Shown here in pieces: positions 1 through 6,812 of a DNA stretch of 15,656 nt. The notes beneath the pieces were generated by a model. The model saw only the letters and a list, made by a program, of their open reading frames with translations, was not told the origin of the DNA and searched no databases. A program made the position numbers and the translations under genes. The stretch comes from MGIIb-P sp963934015 (GTDB taxonomy: Archaea; Thermoplasmatota; Poseidoniia; Poseidoniales; Thalassarchaeaceae). Each line of letters starts with the position of its first letter. Position 1 is the first letter of the stretch. The stretch is from contig CAWVWT010000032.1 of assembly GCA_963934015.1 (NCBI GenBank), positions 1-15,656 of the forward strand. Direction: 5' to 3'.

Positions 1-501
1 TTCACTCACGTTACTTGTAAACTATCGGTCTCGAGTTGTATTTAGGATTGGAAGTTTATGCCTCCCACATTCACGCGCGATATCCAACGCACGCTACTCT
101 GGATTCGTCACTTGGCCATGTTCGTTACGTATACGGGACTTTCACCCTCTGTAGTGCGCCATTCCAGGTCGACTTCTACTTCACGAATTTAGGCAATAGA
201 CGATCCAAACCCCACATCTCCCCAAGGTTTCCCAAGGGGATTCGGTTTGTTCTGTTCCGTTTTCGTTCGCCACTAATCACGGAATCTCGTTTGATTTCTA
301 TTCCTCCACCTACTAAGATGCTTCAATTCGGTGGGTTCCCTTTCCCATGTATATCTGGGAATGACGACTTGCGTCAGGAGGTCCTATTAGGCTACCTACG
401 GATCCAAGGCATTCATGCGCCTCCCCGTAGCTTATCGCAGCTTGTCACGACCTTCATCAGCTCTCGAGCCGAGCCATCCCCCAGTCAGGTTGTAGCATCA
501 A
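1..501 (-). rRNA. 23S ribosomal RNA, 5' part (runs off left edge)
   Basis: Read on the minus strand, the segment carries landmarks of an archaeal large-subunit rRNA 5' region: GATGGCTCGGCT near the start, GATGAAGG..GTGACAAGCTGCGATAAGC, GGGAACCCACCGAATTGAAGCATCTTAGTA, and AGTAGAAG..GTGGAAT-type sequence up to the GTGA tetraloop hairpin at the window edge. The mature 5' end is placed near 501 by analogy with haloarchaeal 23S, which starts about 30 nt before the GGCTCGG landmark; the exact base is uncertain. About the first 500 nt are present and the gene continues past position 1. No 16S gene lies upstream: the next gene in that direction is protein-coding. An open frame on the opposite strand (36-512) is only an rRNA shadow. 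Confidence 0.95.
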
Positions 502-660
502 TTTATGATTAATTTCCACACTCACATCTGTGTGAGTCCTCTGGTGTCCAGAAACGTCGATTCTGGTTTCTCAGACCACCCCGTCACCCCCGCAGGGCGG
601 GACGGTCTCCACCTCTTCCCCATGTAGTCAAGGCTACGTGGGTGCACTTTTTAGCATCCC
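502..660 (-). other. Structured leader of the 23S rRNA precursor
   Basis: This non-coding stretch lies between the putative promoter and the mature 23S start and holds four local hairpins. These are ACTCACA/TGTGAGT with a 4-nt loop (520-537), CCAGAA/TTCTGG with a 7-nt loop (548-566), a GC-rich stem at 573-608 (AGAC/GTCT plus CGTC/GACG with a bulge), and a 9-bp stem with one A-C mismatch in the RNA strand at 619-642. The stems are seen in the sequence; their role as processing or antitermination structures in the pre-rRNA is inferred. The long archaeal bulge-helix-bulge processing stem needs the 3' side of 23S, which is outside the window. No tRNA or protein gene is visible here. Confidence 0.6.
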
Positions 661-675
661 GGCGACCGACCTCCC

Positions 676-684
676 GTATATGAA
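676..684 (-). promoter_or_regulatory. Candidate TATA box of the 23S rRNA gene
   Basis: On the minus strand this reads TTCATATAC and would place the transcription start near 650-655, giving a leader of about 150 nt before the mature 23S. A second AT-rich candidate reads AATATACACATAA at 761-773, right next to the stop codon of the upstream gene, and would start transcription near 737. Sequence alone does not decide between them, and both could be used. Confidence 0.4.
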
Positions 685-778
685 GGGTTCGGGAAGTGGC
701 AGATGAGAAGAATGAGGGACTGCGCACTGAGATGAGGGGTATTAAGGGCCATTTTGGCCATTATGTGTATATTGTTGC

Positions 779-2065
779 TCAAATGGTGAGCCGCAGACGC
801 CTCAAATTACGCAGGATAACTGCCTCCGTGGGGGTAATTTCACGTGCTCGAATCAAAAGATTTGATGCCGCATCTAACTCGTTCATTGCAATGAGTGAGA
901 CTGCTTTTCCGTTCAATGGTGCGGCATCTTCAGGTGAAAGTGAAATTGCCGCATCCCAAATGCGATTTGCAACACCATGGCGCCCACAAGTTGCCAAACA
1001 TGTTGCTAAATTATAGAGGATTGTTGGATTGTGCTTATCTTGCTGAGCTGCTTGTCGGAGAGCCAAGACTGCGGCTTCAAAATGTGGTTCTTCAGCCGGA
1101 GTTGCGGTTGGAGATTCTTCGTGAACTTGTATGGCTAATTGGAGCAAAGCAAGGCCGAAATCATTGAGCGATGCAGAGTTTCCAGGCAAGGCATTACAGA
1201 GTACCCTAAATCCATCCGCAGCATCCTTCCAGCGCCCTTCGCTAAGTGCTTCGAACGCAGCGATTGAATGGCCGCCAATATTGGCATCCCCCCCATCATT
1301 AATTGGAAGTGCTCTGGCTGGTAAAAGTTCAGGTTCACCTTCCGAAAGCATCTCAGGATCAAAGCGGATAGTTTGTTCAGCTGGATCGACGAGTTCATCG
1401 AAATTGACGAGGATTTCAGAAACCTGTAAATCATCACCGAAATCATGGATAACAACATCTTCTTCAACAGCATATACATGCTCTGCATCAAAGGCCTGAG
1501 CATTGATTTGAAAGGCATTTTCAACGAGGATTGGAGTATCGGAAAGTTGTTCCTCATCGGCGACCACTAGGCGCGCCTTGAGAACCATAAGTGGGGCTTC
1601 TTTGTCCGGTTCGGATGTACTTGCTGTGGCTTCAAGAATAGGAGGCGATTCAAGTTCAGGTAGGGCCCAAGGGTCATCGACTAGTGGGTCGACCATGGTG
1701 GACTCTTCGTCAGCCATTTCAATCACAGCAGGTGTACTCGGTAAATCCCGTTCATTTTCGATGATGAGACCGGCTGGTGCACCAACACCGAAAGGTAGAT
1801 TCGAGGCTATTGTCCCCTTCCCTCCGACTTGAAATGGAAGTGAAGTCGAAGATGCTGAAGAAGCGGGGGGAGTGATGTTGAGGTCCAAGCCATCGATGCC
1901 TTCTTTCGCATCATCCAATGCTGATTCACCAGGGAGTGGGCCGGTCGGTCGGTTGTTGCGGCCATCGTCAATATTTTCGGATGCAATGTGGGACACTCGG
2001 CTGCCACATGAAGGACATTCTTCGGCTCCCCCAAAGAGCAAACCGCAAGCATCGCACTCCTGCAT
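779..2065 (-). CDS. Zinc-ribbon / acidic linker / TPR repeat protein
   Basis: The 428-residue protein has three visible parts. Residues 4-20 form a small zinc ribbon with CxxC at 4-7 and 17-20. Residues about 25-265 are low-complexity, strongly acidic and rich in Ser and Pro, probably disordered. Residues about 268-428 look like three to four tetratricopeptide helix pairs (for example YNLATCLATCG and LNGKAVSLIAMNE), with a long insertion in the first. There is no signal peptide or membrane segment, so it should be cytoplasmic. TPR domains bind proteins, and a zinc ribbon can bind nucleic acid or protein, so a scaffold or adaptor role is reasonable, but I do not recognise a named family. The start at 2065 keeps the CxxC pair at the N terminus, and no in-frame start lies close upstream. 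It sits 57 bp after the NhaD-like gene and is the last protein gene before 23S rRNA. TGA stop at 779-781. Confidence 0.8.
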   Translation of the reverse strand: MQECDACGLLFGGAEECPSCGSRVSHIASENIDDGRNNRPTGPLPGESALDDAKEGIDGLDLNITPPASSASSTSLPFQVGGKGTIASNLPFGVGAPAGLIIENERDLPSTPAVIEMADEESTMVDPLVDDPWALPELESPPILEATASTSEPDKEAPLMVLKARLVVADEEQLSDTPILVENAFQINAQAFDAEHVYAVEEDVVIHDFGDDLQVSEILVNFDELVDPAEQTIRFDPEMLSEGEPELLPARALPINDGGDANIGGHSIAAFEALSEGRWKDAADGFRVLCNALPGNSASLNDFGLALLQLAIQVHEESPTATPAEEPHFEAAVLALRQAAQQDKHNPTILYNLATCLATCGRHGVANRIWDAAISLSPEDAAPLNGKAVSLIAMNELDAASNLLIRAREITPTEAVILRNLRRLRLTI

Positions 2066-2122
2066 GGACCCGTTGGTAGCGCAGACCGTTTTGATGCTGC
2101 CGCCAAGCGGTGTAGCCTAAAC

Positions 2123-3571
2123 CTAAACCGAACTGTAGAGTGTTCCGTGGAATAGAATCATGAAAACGGTGGCTACAATACAAGTAATTATCATCACTGG
2201 GAAACCAACTCTCATCCATTCCTTTGTCGTGATTGGATTCGGACCCCGCTCGCTAATGGAGACTGTCATGACGTTGGCACTGGAGCCAATTGGTGTTGCA
2301 TTACCACCGAATCCTGCACCCATCGCAAGTGCCCAGAATAGAGGCGCCATATCGATGGTAGGGTCGGCTTCACCAATGGCCACGATTACTGGAATCATAG
2401 CAGCTGTAAAGGGGATATTGTCAATGATGGCACTAGCGATTGCCGACACCCAAATGATGGCAACTGCGAGCATCACATGATTGGAACCGAAATTGGCGAA
2501 AATCCAATTGGCAAGCATGGTGAGATAACCAACATTCCCCATTGCCCCTACAAGGATGAACAGCCCGACGAAGAAGAGTAGAGCGTGCCATTCAACCTTC
2601 TCACTCACCGCATGAATTAGTCCATGCCCTGGCATCTCGTTGTCTTCCGGCTTTGCCGCAATCAACGCAACACCAGCACCAGCAAGAGCCAATGCATGAA
2701 TCTCAACATGTAGGTGCAAGAATTCAGTAGCCGTGAACATGACTACTGTGGCACCTAGAATCCATAGTGTGGTTTTCATCAACATTGGATGTTCGATGCA
2801 ATCCCACTCATCTTCTTCCAAGATTGCTTCAACGTGGGCTGGCTGAGATTCGCGCCATTCACTGTAATAATAGCGTAGGTACCCTAATGTTGCACCCCAA
2901 GCAATGAACGTCAGAATACCCAAGCGAATCAAGAATCCATTGAACCCGAACAATGAGGCTAATTCATCCATGGTGCTGGCCTGGCTTGCAATCATGACAT
3001 TGGGCGGGTCCCCGACCATCGAAGCCACACCACCTGTGTCCGAAAGAATAGCTTCCGCTAGGAGAGGTGGAATTGGGTTGATTTCCAATTTCTGACATAT
3101 CCTAAGTGTCACCGGTGCGATGATAATAATCGCCGTTACATTGTCAATTACCAATGAAATAAGGGTGGTGAATGTACCTAGATAGACGACCAATTTCCAT
3201 GGATCTCCGCCAGACAGTTTCGCGGCCTTCACTGTCACATACTCAAAGAATCCTGAGACTTCAAGCAGAGCCGCGAAAATCATCATCCCCAGTAAAAGGC
3301 CGATGACATCGAAATGAATCCAATGCAGCATCAAGCCCTCGAGTGAATGGTGACATATTTCGACAGTCCCCCCGCCACCGAATCTTGCAAAAAGGTGACC
3401 TCCTGCATCACTAGCAACCGATTGACACTTGTGAAAAACGCCCATAGTCAAGCCCAGAAATAGCATGCAAACGCAGCCAAACCAAGCAGCAATAGTGCGA
3501 TGAATTTTTTCTGAAAGTATCAAAGCGAAGGCAGCAACAAATACGACAAAGACCCAAACCCGAGGTTCCAT
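2123..3571 (-). CDS. ArsB/NhaD/P-protein family Na+/H+ antiporter or anion permease
   Basis: About 482 residues with some ten to twelve hydrophobic segments, so an integral membrane transporter. The ion transporter superfamily's two inverted half-repeats are both visible. The first has DNVTA (residues 143-147) and SDTGGVASMVGDPPN (177-191); the second has DNIPFTAAMIPV and GGNATPIGSSANV. The stretch HWIHFDVIGLLLGMMIFAA closely resembles mammalian P protein (OCA2) and bacterial NhaD relatives. Known members exchange Na+ for H+ or move arsenite or anions; substrate cannot be read from sequence. I chose ATG 3571 because it directly precedes the first membrane helix. The longer frame from 3667 would overlap the upstream gene and translate its oligo-T terminator. 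No clear TATA box or Shine-Dalgarno sequence is visible before 3571. TAG stop at 2123-2125. Confidence 0.85.
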   Translation of the reverse strand: MEPRVWVFVVFVAAFALILSEKIHRTIAAWFGCVCMLFLGLTMGVFHKCQSVASDAGGHLFARFGGGGTVEICHHSLEGLMLHWIHFDVIGLLLGMMIFAALLEVSGFFEYVTVKAAKLSGGDPWKLVVYLGTFTTLISLVIDNVTAIIIIAPVTLRICQKLEINPIPPLLAEAILSDTGGVASMVGDPPNVMIASQASTMDELASLFGFNGFLIRLGILTFIAWGATLGYLRYYYSEWRESQPAHVEAILEEDEWDCIEHPMLMKTTLWILGATVVMFTATEFLHLHVEIHALALAGAGVALIAAKPEDNEMPGHGLIHAVSEKVEWHALLFFVGLFILVGAMGNVGYLTMLANWIFANFGSNHVMLAVAIIWVSAIASAIIDNIPFTAAMIPVIVAIGEADPTIDMAPLFWALAMGAGFGGNATPIGSSANVMTVSISERGPNPITTKEWMRVGFPVMIITCIVATVFMILFHGTLYSSV

Positions 3572-3621
3572 GTCACGCCGACATGAAATTAGTTCTTGAA
3601 CATGCCTTCTAATCGAAGTTG

Positions 3622-3630
3622 AAAAAAAAA
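3622..3630 (-). terminator. Archaeal oligo-T terminator of the CPA1 antiporter gene
   Basis: On the minus strand a run of nine T residues begins 14 nt after the TAA stop of the CPA1 gene. A short T-rich stretch without a stem is the usual archaeal intrinsic terminator. It suggests the NhaD-like gene downstream has its own promoter. Confidence 0.65.
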
Positions 3631-3644
3631 CGACCTTTTTTCGA

Positions 3645-5441
3645 TTATTCTTCTTCCGATTTGTCAAAGGAACTGCCCACGATGGATTCGGTTGATTCTG
3701 GGATCAATGCTTCGGACACTTCGACGTCTGCCAATGGCGTGACAGGTTCCTCAGTACGAGACGCATCCTGAATCTCTTCTTGTTTGAATTGACTTTGGCC
3801 GAGTGCTTTGTCCAGTCCGTGTAAAACTTCACTTGCAACAAGTGTAGAAATTGTACCACGACGTTCTGCGTCAATAAGCGCCTCAATTTGTGCTGTAATC
3901 AAATCCTTTCTCGCATGCTCGACACGTGTAGCATGAACGATACTGGCCTCTGATAATTCCTGTATCTTTAACTCGCTCTCTCGCACACGCGCACGATAAG
4001 GCTCAGCAAGCGTCGATTGGTCATCGTCACTGATCAGCCCCTGTGTGTTGAGAACACTCAGTCTACGCAAGGCAGCCCGACTTCCGATTACTTCTGCAAG
4101 AGCGACCTCGTAGCGCACCTCTGCCTCGGCGGGAGCACCGCTGATTCCAAGGCGATGCATCATAGGGCGTATTGTAAGACCCTGGACCACCAAAGAAAAC
4201 AAGACTACACTAAAAGCGATGATGAGCATATCATTGTAGACTGTAATTGGACCACCGATTACAGTCTCACCCATGTATTCAAATTCAGGTGGGTGATTGA
4301 CCACGTGAGAAATTAACAACAGTAAAGCTAGAGGAATACTGCCACGTAACCCCCCCCACCACATTGCAACTTGCCAACGACCAGATACTGGATTTGGATT
4401 TCCTATATTGGCAATTGTGGTCAATGGGAACACGACCAAACGAGCGACCAATGCAGCACCAATACCCACCAAGGAAAGGTGGAATACATGCGCATCCCAA
4501 GCAAATACAGATTGTAGTTCATAACCAATTAGGAGGAACAAAACACTGTTCACGAGAAATGCAAGCACCTCCCAAAAATGATGCATCCCAATTCGGGCTG
4601 TAGGAGTCATGCCCACTTTGACACCATGGTTCCCCACCAATAAACCTGCGACTACAACACTGATTACGCCACTACCGTGCAATATTTCCGCAAGGAGAAA
4701 TGCTCCAAAAGCAAGTGCCAAAGTGATGGCGATTTCAACAAGATGATCTTCAGATTGATGTAATAACCAGTTGGCAAGTAAACCACAAAGTAATCCCGCA
4801 ATCGCTCCAACGAATACAACCACAAGGAATTCACCTAGGCCCGCAGTGAATATCGACATCAACGAAACATCAACACCAGACAAAACAGCGAGTGTTGACA
4901 TCAAAATGATATTGAAAAGTACAATTGCAGTACCGTCATTAAACAAGGATTCACCCTCAATCAAAACAGACAGACGCTTTGGAGCACCCAAGGTCTTGAC
5001 AAGTGCAAGCACGCTTACTGGATCAGTTGCAGCAAGGATTGAACCCACGAGCAAACCGTACCACATTCCATGTTCAACATCGGCCCAAACAAGTTTCCAG
5101 CAAATGAATCCGATGATTGCAGTATTGAGGAGGACACCAGGGATTGCGAGTAATGTGATGGGACGCCAATTCTGTTTCAATTTTTGAATATGCATCGCAC
5201 TGGCGCCTTCAAACAATAAGGGGGGTAACAGAATGAAGAAAATTGTTTCAGCCGTCAGGATACCTGTGAGTTCGATGTCTTCTGGCATCCAAAATTCACC
5301 CAACCAGCCGACAATCAAACCGACAATTACCAATGCAATTGTGTATGGTAATTTCACCCAACGGATTGCAATGGCTACCAACAGCGCAAGTATGAGGGCT
5401 CCGAGAATACTCTGGAACCATGAGGGGGGGATGGCGGACAT
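3645..5441 (-). CDS. CPA1-family Na+/H+ antiporter (NhaP/NHE-like)
   Basis: About 598 residues. The N-terminal 410 or so form the monovalent cation:proton antiporter-1 fold with about 12 membrane helices. Family signatures are LLPPLLFEGA (about 72-81), ATDPVSV (138-144), GESLFNDGTA (163-172, with the ND pair of electroneutral CPA1 exchangers) and WWGGLRGSIPLAL (about 361-373). Residues 430-598 are a soluble, charged, probably helical tail, ending acidic (SFDKSEEE), likely cytoplasmic and possibly regulatory. It should exchange external Na+ for internal H+ or the reverse. ATG 5441 is taken as start; a GTG directly before it (5444) is equally possible. No strong Shine-Dalgarno is visible, while a weak TATA-like TATGTG (5471-5479) would give a nearly leaderless mRNA. 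It ends in an oligo-T terminator. Confidence 0.92.
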   Translation of the reverse strand: MSAIPPSWFQSILGALILALLVAIAIRWVKLPYTIALVIVGLIVGWLGEFWMPEDIELTGILTAETIFFILLPPLLFEGASAMHIQKLKQNWRPITLLAIPGVLLNTAIIGFICWKLVWADVEHGMWYGLLVGSILAATDPVSVLALVKTLGAPKRLSVLIEGESLFNDGTAIVLFNIILMSTLAVLSGVDVSLMSIFTAGLGEFLVVVFVGAIAGLLCGLLANWLLHQSEDHLVEIAITLALAFGAFLLAEILHGSGVISVVVAGLLVGNHGVKVGMTPTARIGMHHFWEVLAFLVNSVLFLLIGYELQSVFAWDAHVFHLSLVGIGAALVARLVVFPLTTIANIGNPNPVSGRWQVAMWWGGLRGSIPLALLLLISHVVNHPPEFEYMGETVIGGPITVYNDMLIIAFSVVLFSLVVQGLTIRPMMHRLGISGAPAEAEVRYEVALAEVIGSRAALRRLSVLNTQGLISDDDQSTLAEPYRARVRESELKIQELSEASIVHATRVEHARKDLITAQIEALIDAERRGTISTLVASEVLHGLDKALGQSQFKQEEIQDASRTEEPVTPLADVEVSEALIPESTESIVGSSFDKSEEE

Positions 5442-5482
5442 CACAAGAAGGCGAACCGAGGAGACTCTTCAACACATACGTT

Positions 5483-5492
5483 CTCGCGCGAG
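5483..5492. repeat. 10-bp perfect palindrome upstream of the CPA1 antiporter
   Basis: CTCGCGCGAG is perfectly self-complementary and lies in the 64-bp gap between the yhbY-like stop and the antiporter start, a few bases upstream of a weak TATA-like element. It could be an operator or chance; the sequence gives no more. Confidence 0.3.
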
Positions 5493-5505
5493 GGAATGTT
5501 GTGAA

Positions 5506-5775
5506 TCATGAGCGCCAATAAATAGCGACATTGCCCCTTGCGTCCACCAGTATTGCATTGACGCGTGTGGCAATTTCTTCGAATATCACTCGCCGCTCGC
5601 CACGCTCTTCAACCAAACCTTTGTTCATTTTGATTTTGACGACTTTACGGCTGCGAAGTTGAGCATCTAATTCCTCAAACATGGCATCTGTTAACCCTGA
5701 ACGACCGATTCTCAATGTAACCTTGAATTCGCGATCGTGTGCCATACGACGAATATTTGCTGGGATATTGGTCAT
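5506..5775 (-). CDS. CRS1-YhbY (CRM) domain RNA-binding protein
   Basis: The 89-residue protein is a complete single CRM domain, the usual length for prokaryotic YhbY proteins. Visible features are an N-terminal basic helix (ANIRRMAHDREF), the GxxG RNA-binding loop in RIGRSGLT, the helix TDAMFEELDAQLRSRKVVKIKMNK, and the terminal strand pattern VGN-like DARGNVAIYWRS. YhbY proteins associate with large-subunit precursors in bacteria; archaeal versions are presumed to act in ribosome assembly or RNA binding. Its ATG overlaps the TGA of the Rpp21 gene as ATGA (5772-5775), indicating translational coupling. The pairing of rpp21 with a YhbY gene is common in Euryarchaeota from memory, which supports both calls. 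Confidence 0.92.
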   Translation of the reverse strand: MTNIPANIRRMAHDREFKVTLRIGRSGLTDAMFEELDAQLRSRKVVKIKMNKGLVEERGERRVIFEEIATRVNAILVDARGNVAIYWRS

Positions 5776-6113
5776 TCGTTCACCTCATGCGAAAAATCTG
5801 GACCCCGACGGGAAATGAGCCCGCATTGGTTGCAAGTTGTGATTCGGCATCCGTGTCGAATACGAATACGAGCGGTGATACCTGGTCGAAGAGGAGATTT
5901 ACACCCACGACAAATCCACACCCTGTGTTTTGGGAGGAGCCCAATACGGTGGCGTCGTCCAATCAACCACATTTGAGATGCGGCTTGATTGACCGTAGAA
6001 TCGGAGTGGGACCAAGGGTTTTCGAGGATGATTGAAAGGCGTTCCGACGCAGTTTTTGCTCGGTGTCGGCGAGTAGCCGCAGCACGGGGCTTGCCTCTCT
6101 TACCACGTGCCAT
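5772..6113 (-). CDS. rnp4: Ribonuclease P protein component 4 (Rpp21/Rpr2 family)
   Basis: The 113-residue protein fits archaeal RNase P component 4, which with Rpp29 binds the specificity domain of RNase P RNA and helps remove tRNA 5' leaders. It has a very basic N terminus (residues 1-25), a helical part (about 25-55) and a zinc ribbon with CxxC at 68-71 and 94-97; C89 is extra. The stretch RRHRIGLLPKHRVWICRGC is characteristic of the family. ATG 6113 is preceded by GGTGA (6118-6122), a good Shine-Dalgarno four bases upstream, which lies just downstream of the adk stop. It follows adk by 13 bp and overlaps yhbY by 4 bp, so the three are likely one operon. Confidence 0.93.
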   Translation of the reverse strand: MARGKRGKPRAAATRRHRAKTASERLSIILENPWSHSDSTVNQAASQMWLIGRRHRIGLLPKHRVWICRGCKSPLRPGITARIRIRHGCRITTCNQCGLISRRGPDFSHEVNE

Positions 6114-6126
6114 TAAATCACCAAAA

Positions 6127-6759
6127 TTACACTACTTCTTCGATTTCGGCACCGACCTTATCAATGGCTTGATCCCCATTGACAGAAACGAATAAATCGC
6201 GTTGCCTATACCAATCTGCAAGGGGTGCAGTTTGCGTATGATACGCCGAGAGGCGTGTTAAGACCGTGTTTTCATTATCATCGGCGCGTCGCTTCATTTC
6301 TGTGTGGCCACAGTAATCACATTCACCTGGAGTTGCTGTCGGATTGAATGTGTCGTGATAAACTGCATCACATCCCCCGCATGTGTATCGCCCACAAATT
6401 CGGTCAACGATTCGACTGTCGGGGACTTCGATTGCGATGACAACACTGAGTTCAGCAATGTGTGACAATGCTTCGGCTTGTGCAATTGTTCGCGGGAATC
6501 CATCAAACAATACACCATCACTCGCATCAGGGTGGGTCAATCTATCCTCGATGAGGCCAATGATGATTTCATCCGGCACGAGTTGGCCAGCTTCCATGTA
6601 TCCTTTCGCCTCTATACCAAGAGTGGTTCCAGCTGCCAACGCTGCACGCAACATATCGCCGGTTGAGACCTGCGGTTTTCCAGTGAGGGAAACGATATTG
6701 CCCGCCTGTGTTCCTTTGCCAGCACCCGGGGGGCCAAACAGCACGATGGAAGATGCCAT
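6127..6759 (-). CDS. adk: Adenylate kinase, long zinc-lid type
   Basis: Catalyses ATP + AMP to 2 ADP in the cytoplasm. From ATG 6759 the protein has 210 residues, normal for the long form. Visible elements are the P-loop GPPGAGKGT (9-17), STGDMLR (AMP site, about 32-38), DGFPRT (86-91), and a LID zinc site of C127, C130, C147 and C150 followed by RRADD (157-161). This is the bacterial-type enzyme rather than the short trimeric archaeal AdkA; it also occurs in some other euryarchaea. An upstream in-frame ATG at 6816 overlaps the protease stop as ATGA. Using it would add 19 non-conserved residues, so 6759 is preferred. No Shine-Dalgarno is clear at either, and coupling to the upstream gene is possible. 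Confidence 0.93.
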   Translation of the reverse strand: MASSIVLFGPPGAGKGTQAGNIVSLTGKPQVSTGDMLRAALAAGTTLGIEAKGYMEAGQLVPDEIIIGLIEDRLTHPDASDGVLFDGFPRTIAQAEALSHIAELSVVIAIEVPDSRIVDRICGRYTCGGCDAVYHDTFNPTATPGECDYCGHTEMKRRADDNENTVLTRLSAYHTQTAPLADWYRQRDLFVSVNGDQAIDKVGAEIEEVV

Positions 6760-6812
6760 GTTTGGGCGAACTGTAGGGCCTTCTTGAACTGAACGGAACC
6801 CTACAACCCTGT

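Noticed and set aside
36..512. 158-codon open frame on the plus strand
   Set aside because: It lies antisense to conserved 23S rRNA sequence, and no protein family is recognisable.
3572..3667. N-terminal extension of the NhaD-like protein from ATG 3667
   Set aside because: It overlaps the upstream antiporter stop, reads through the nine-T terminator, and adds residues before the natural first membrane helix at 3571.
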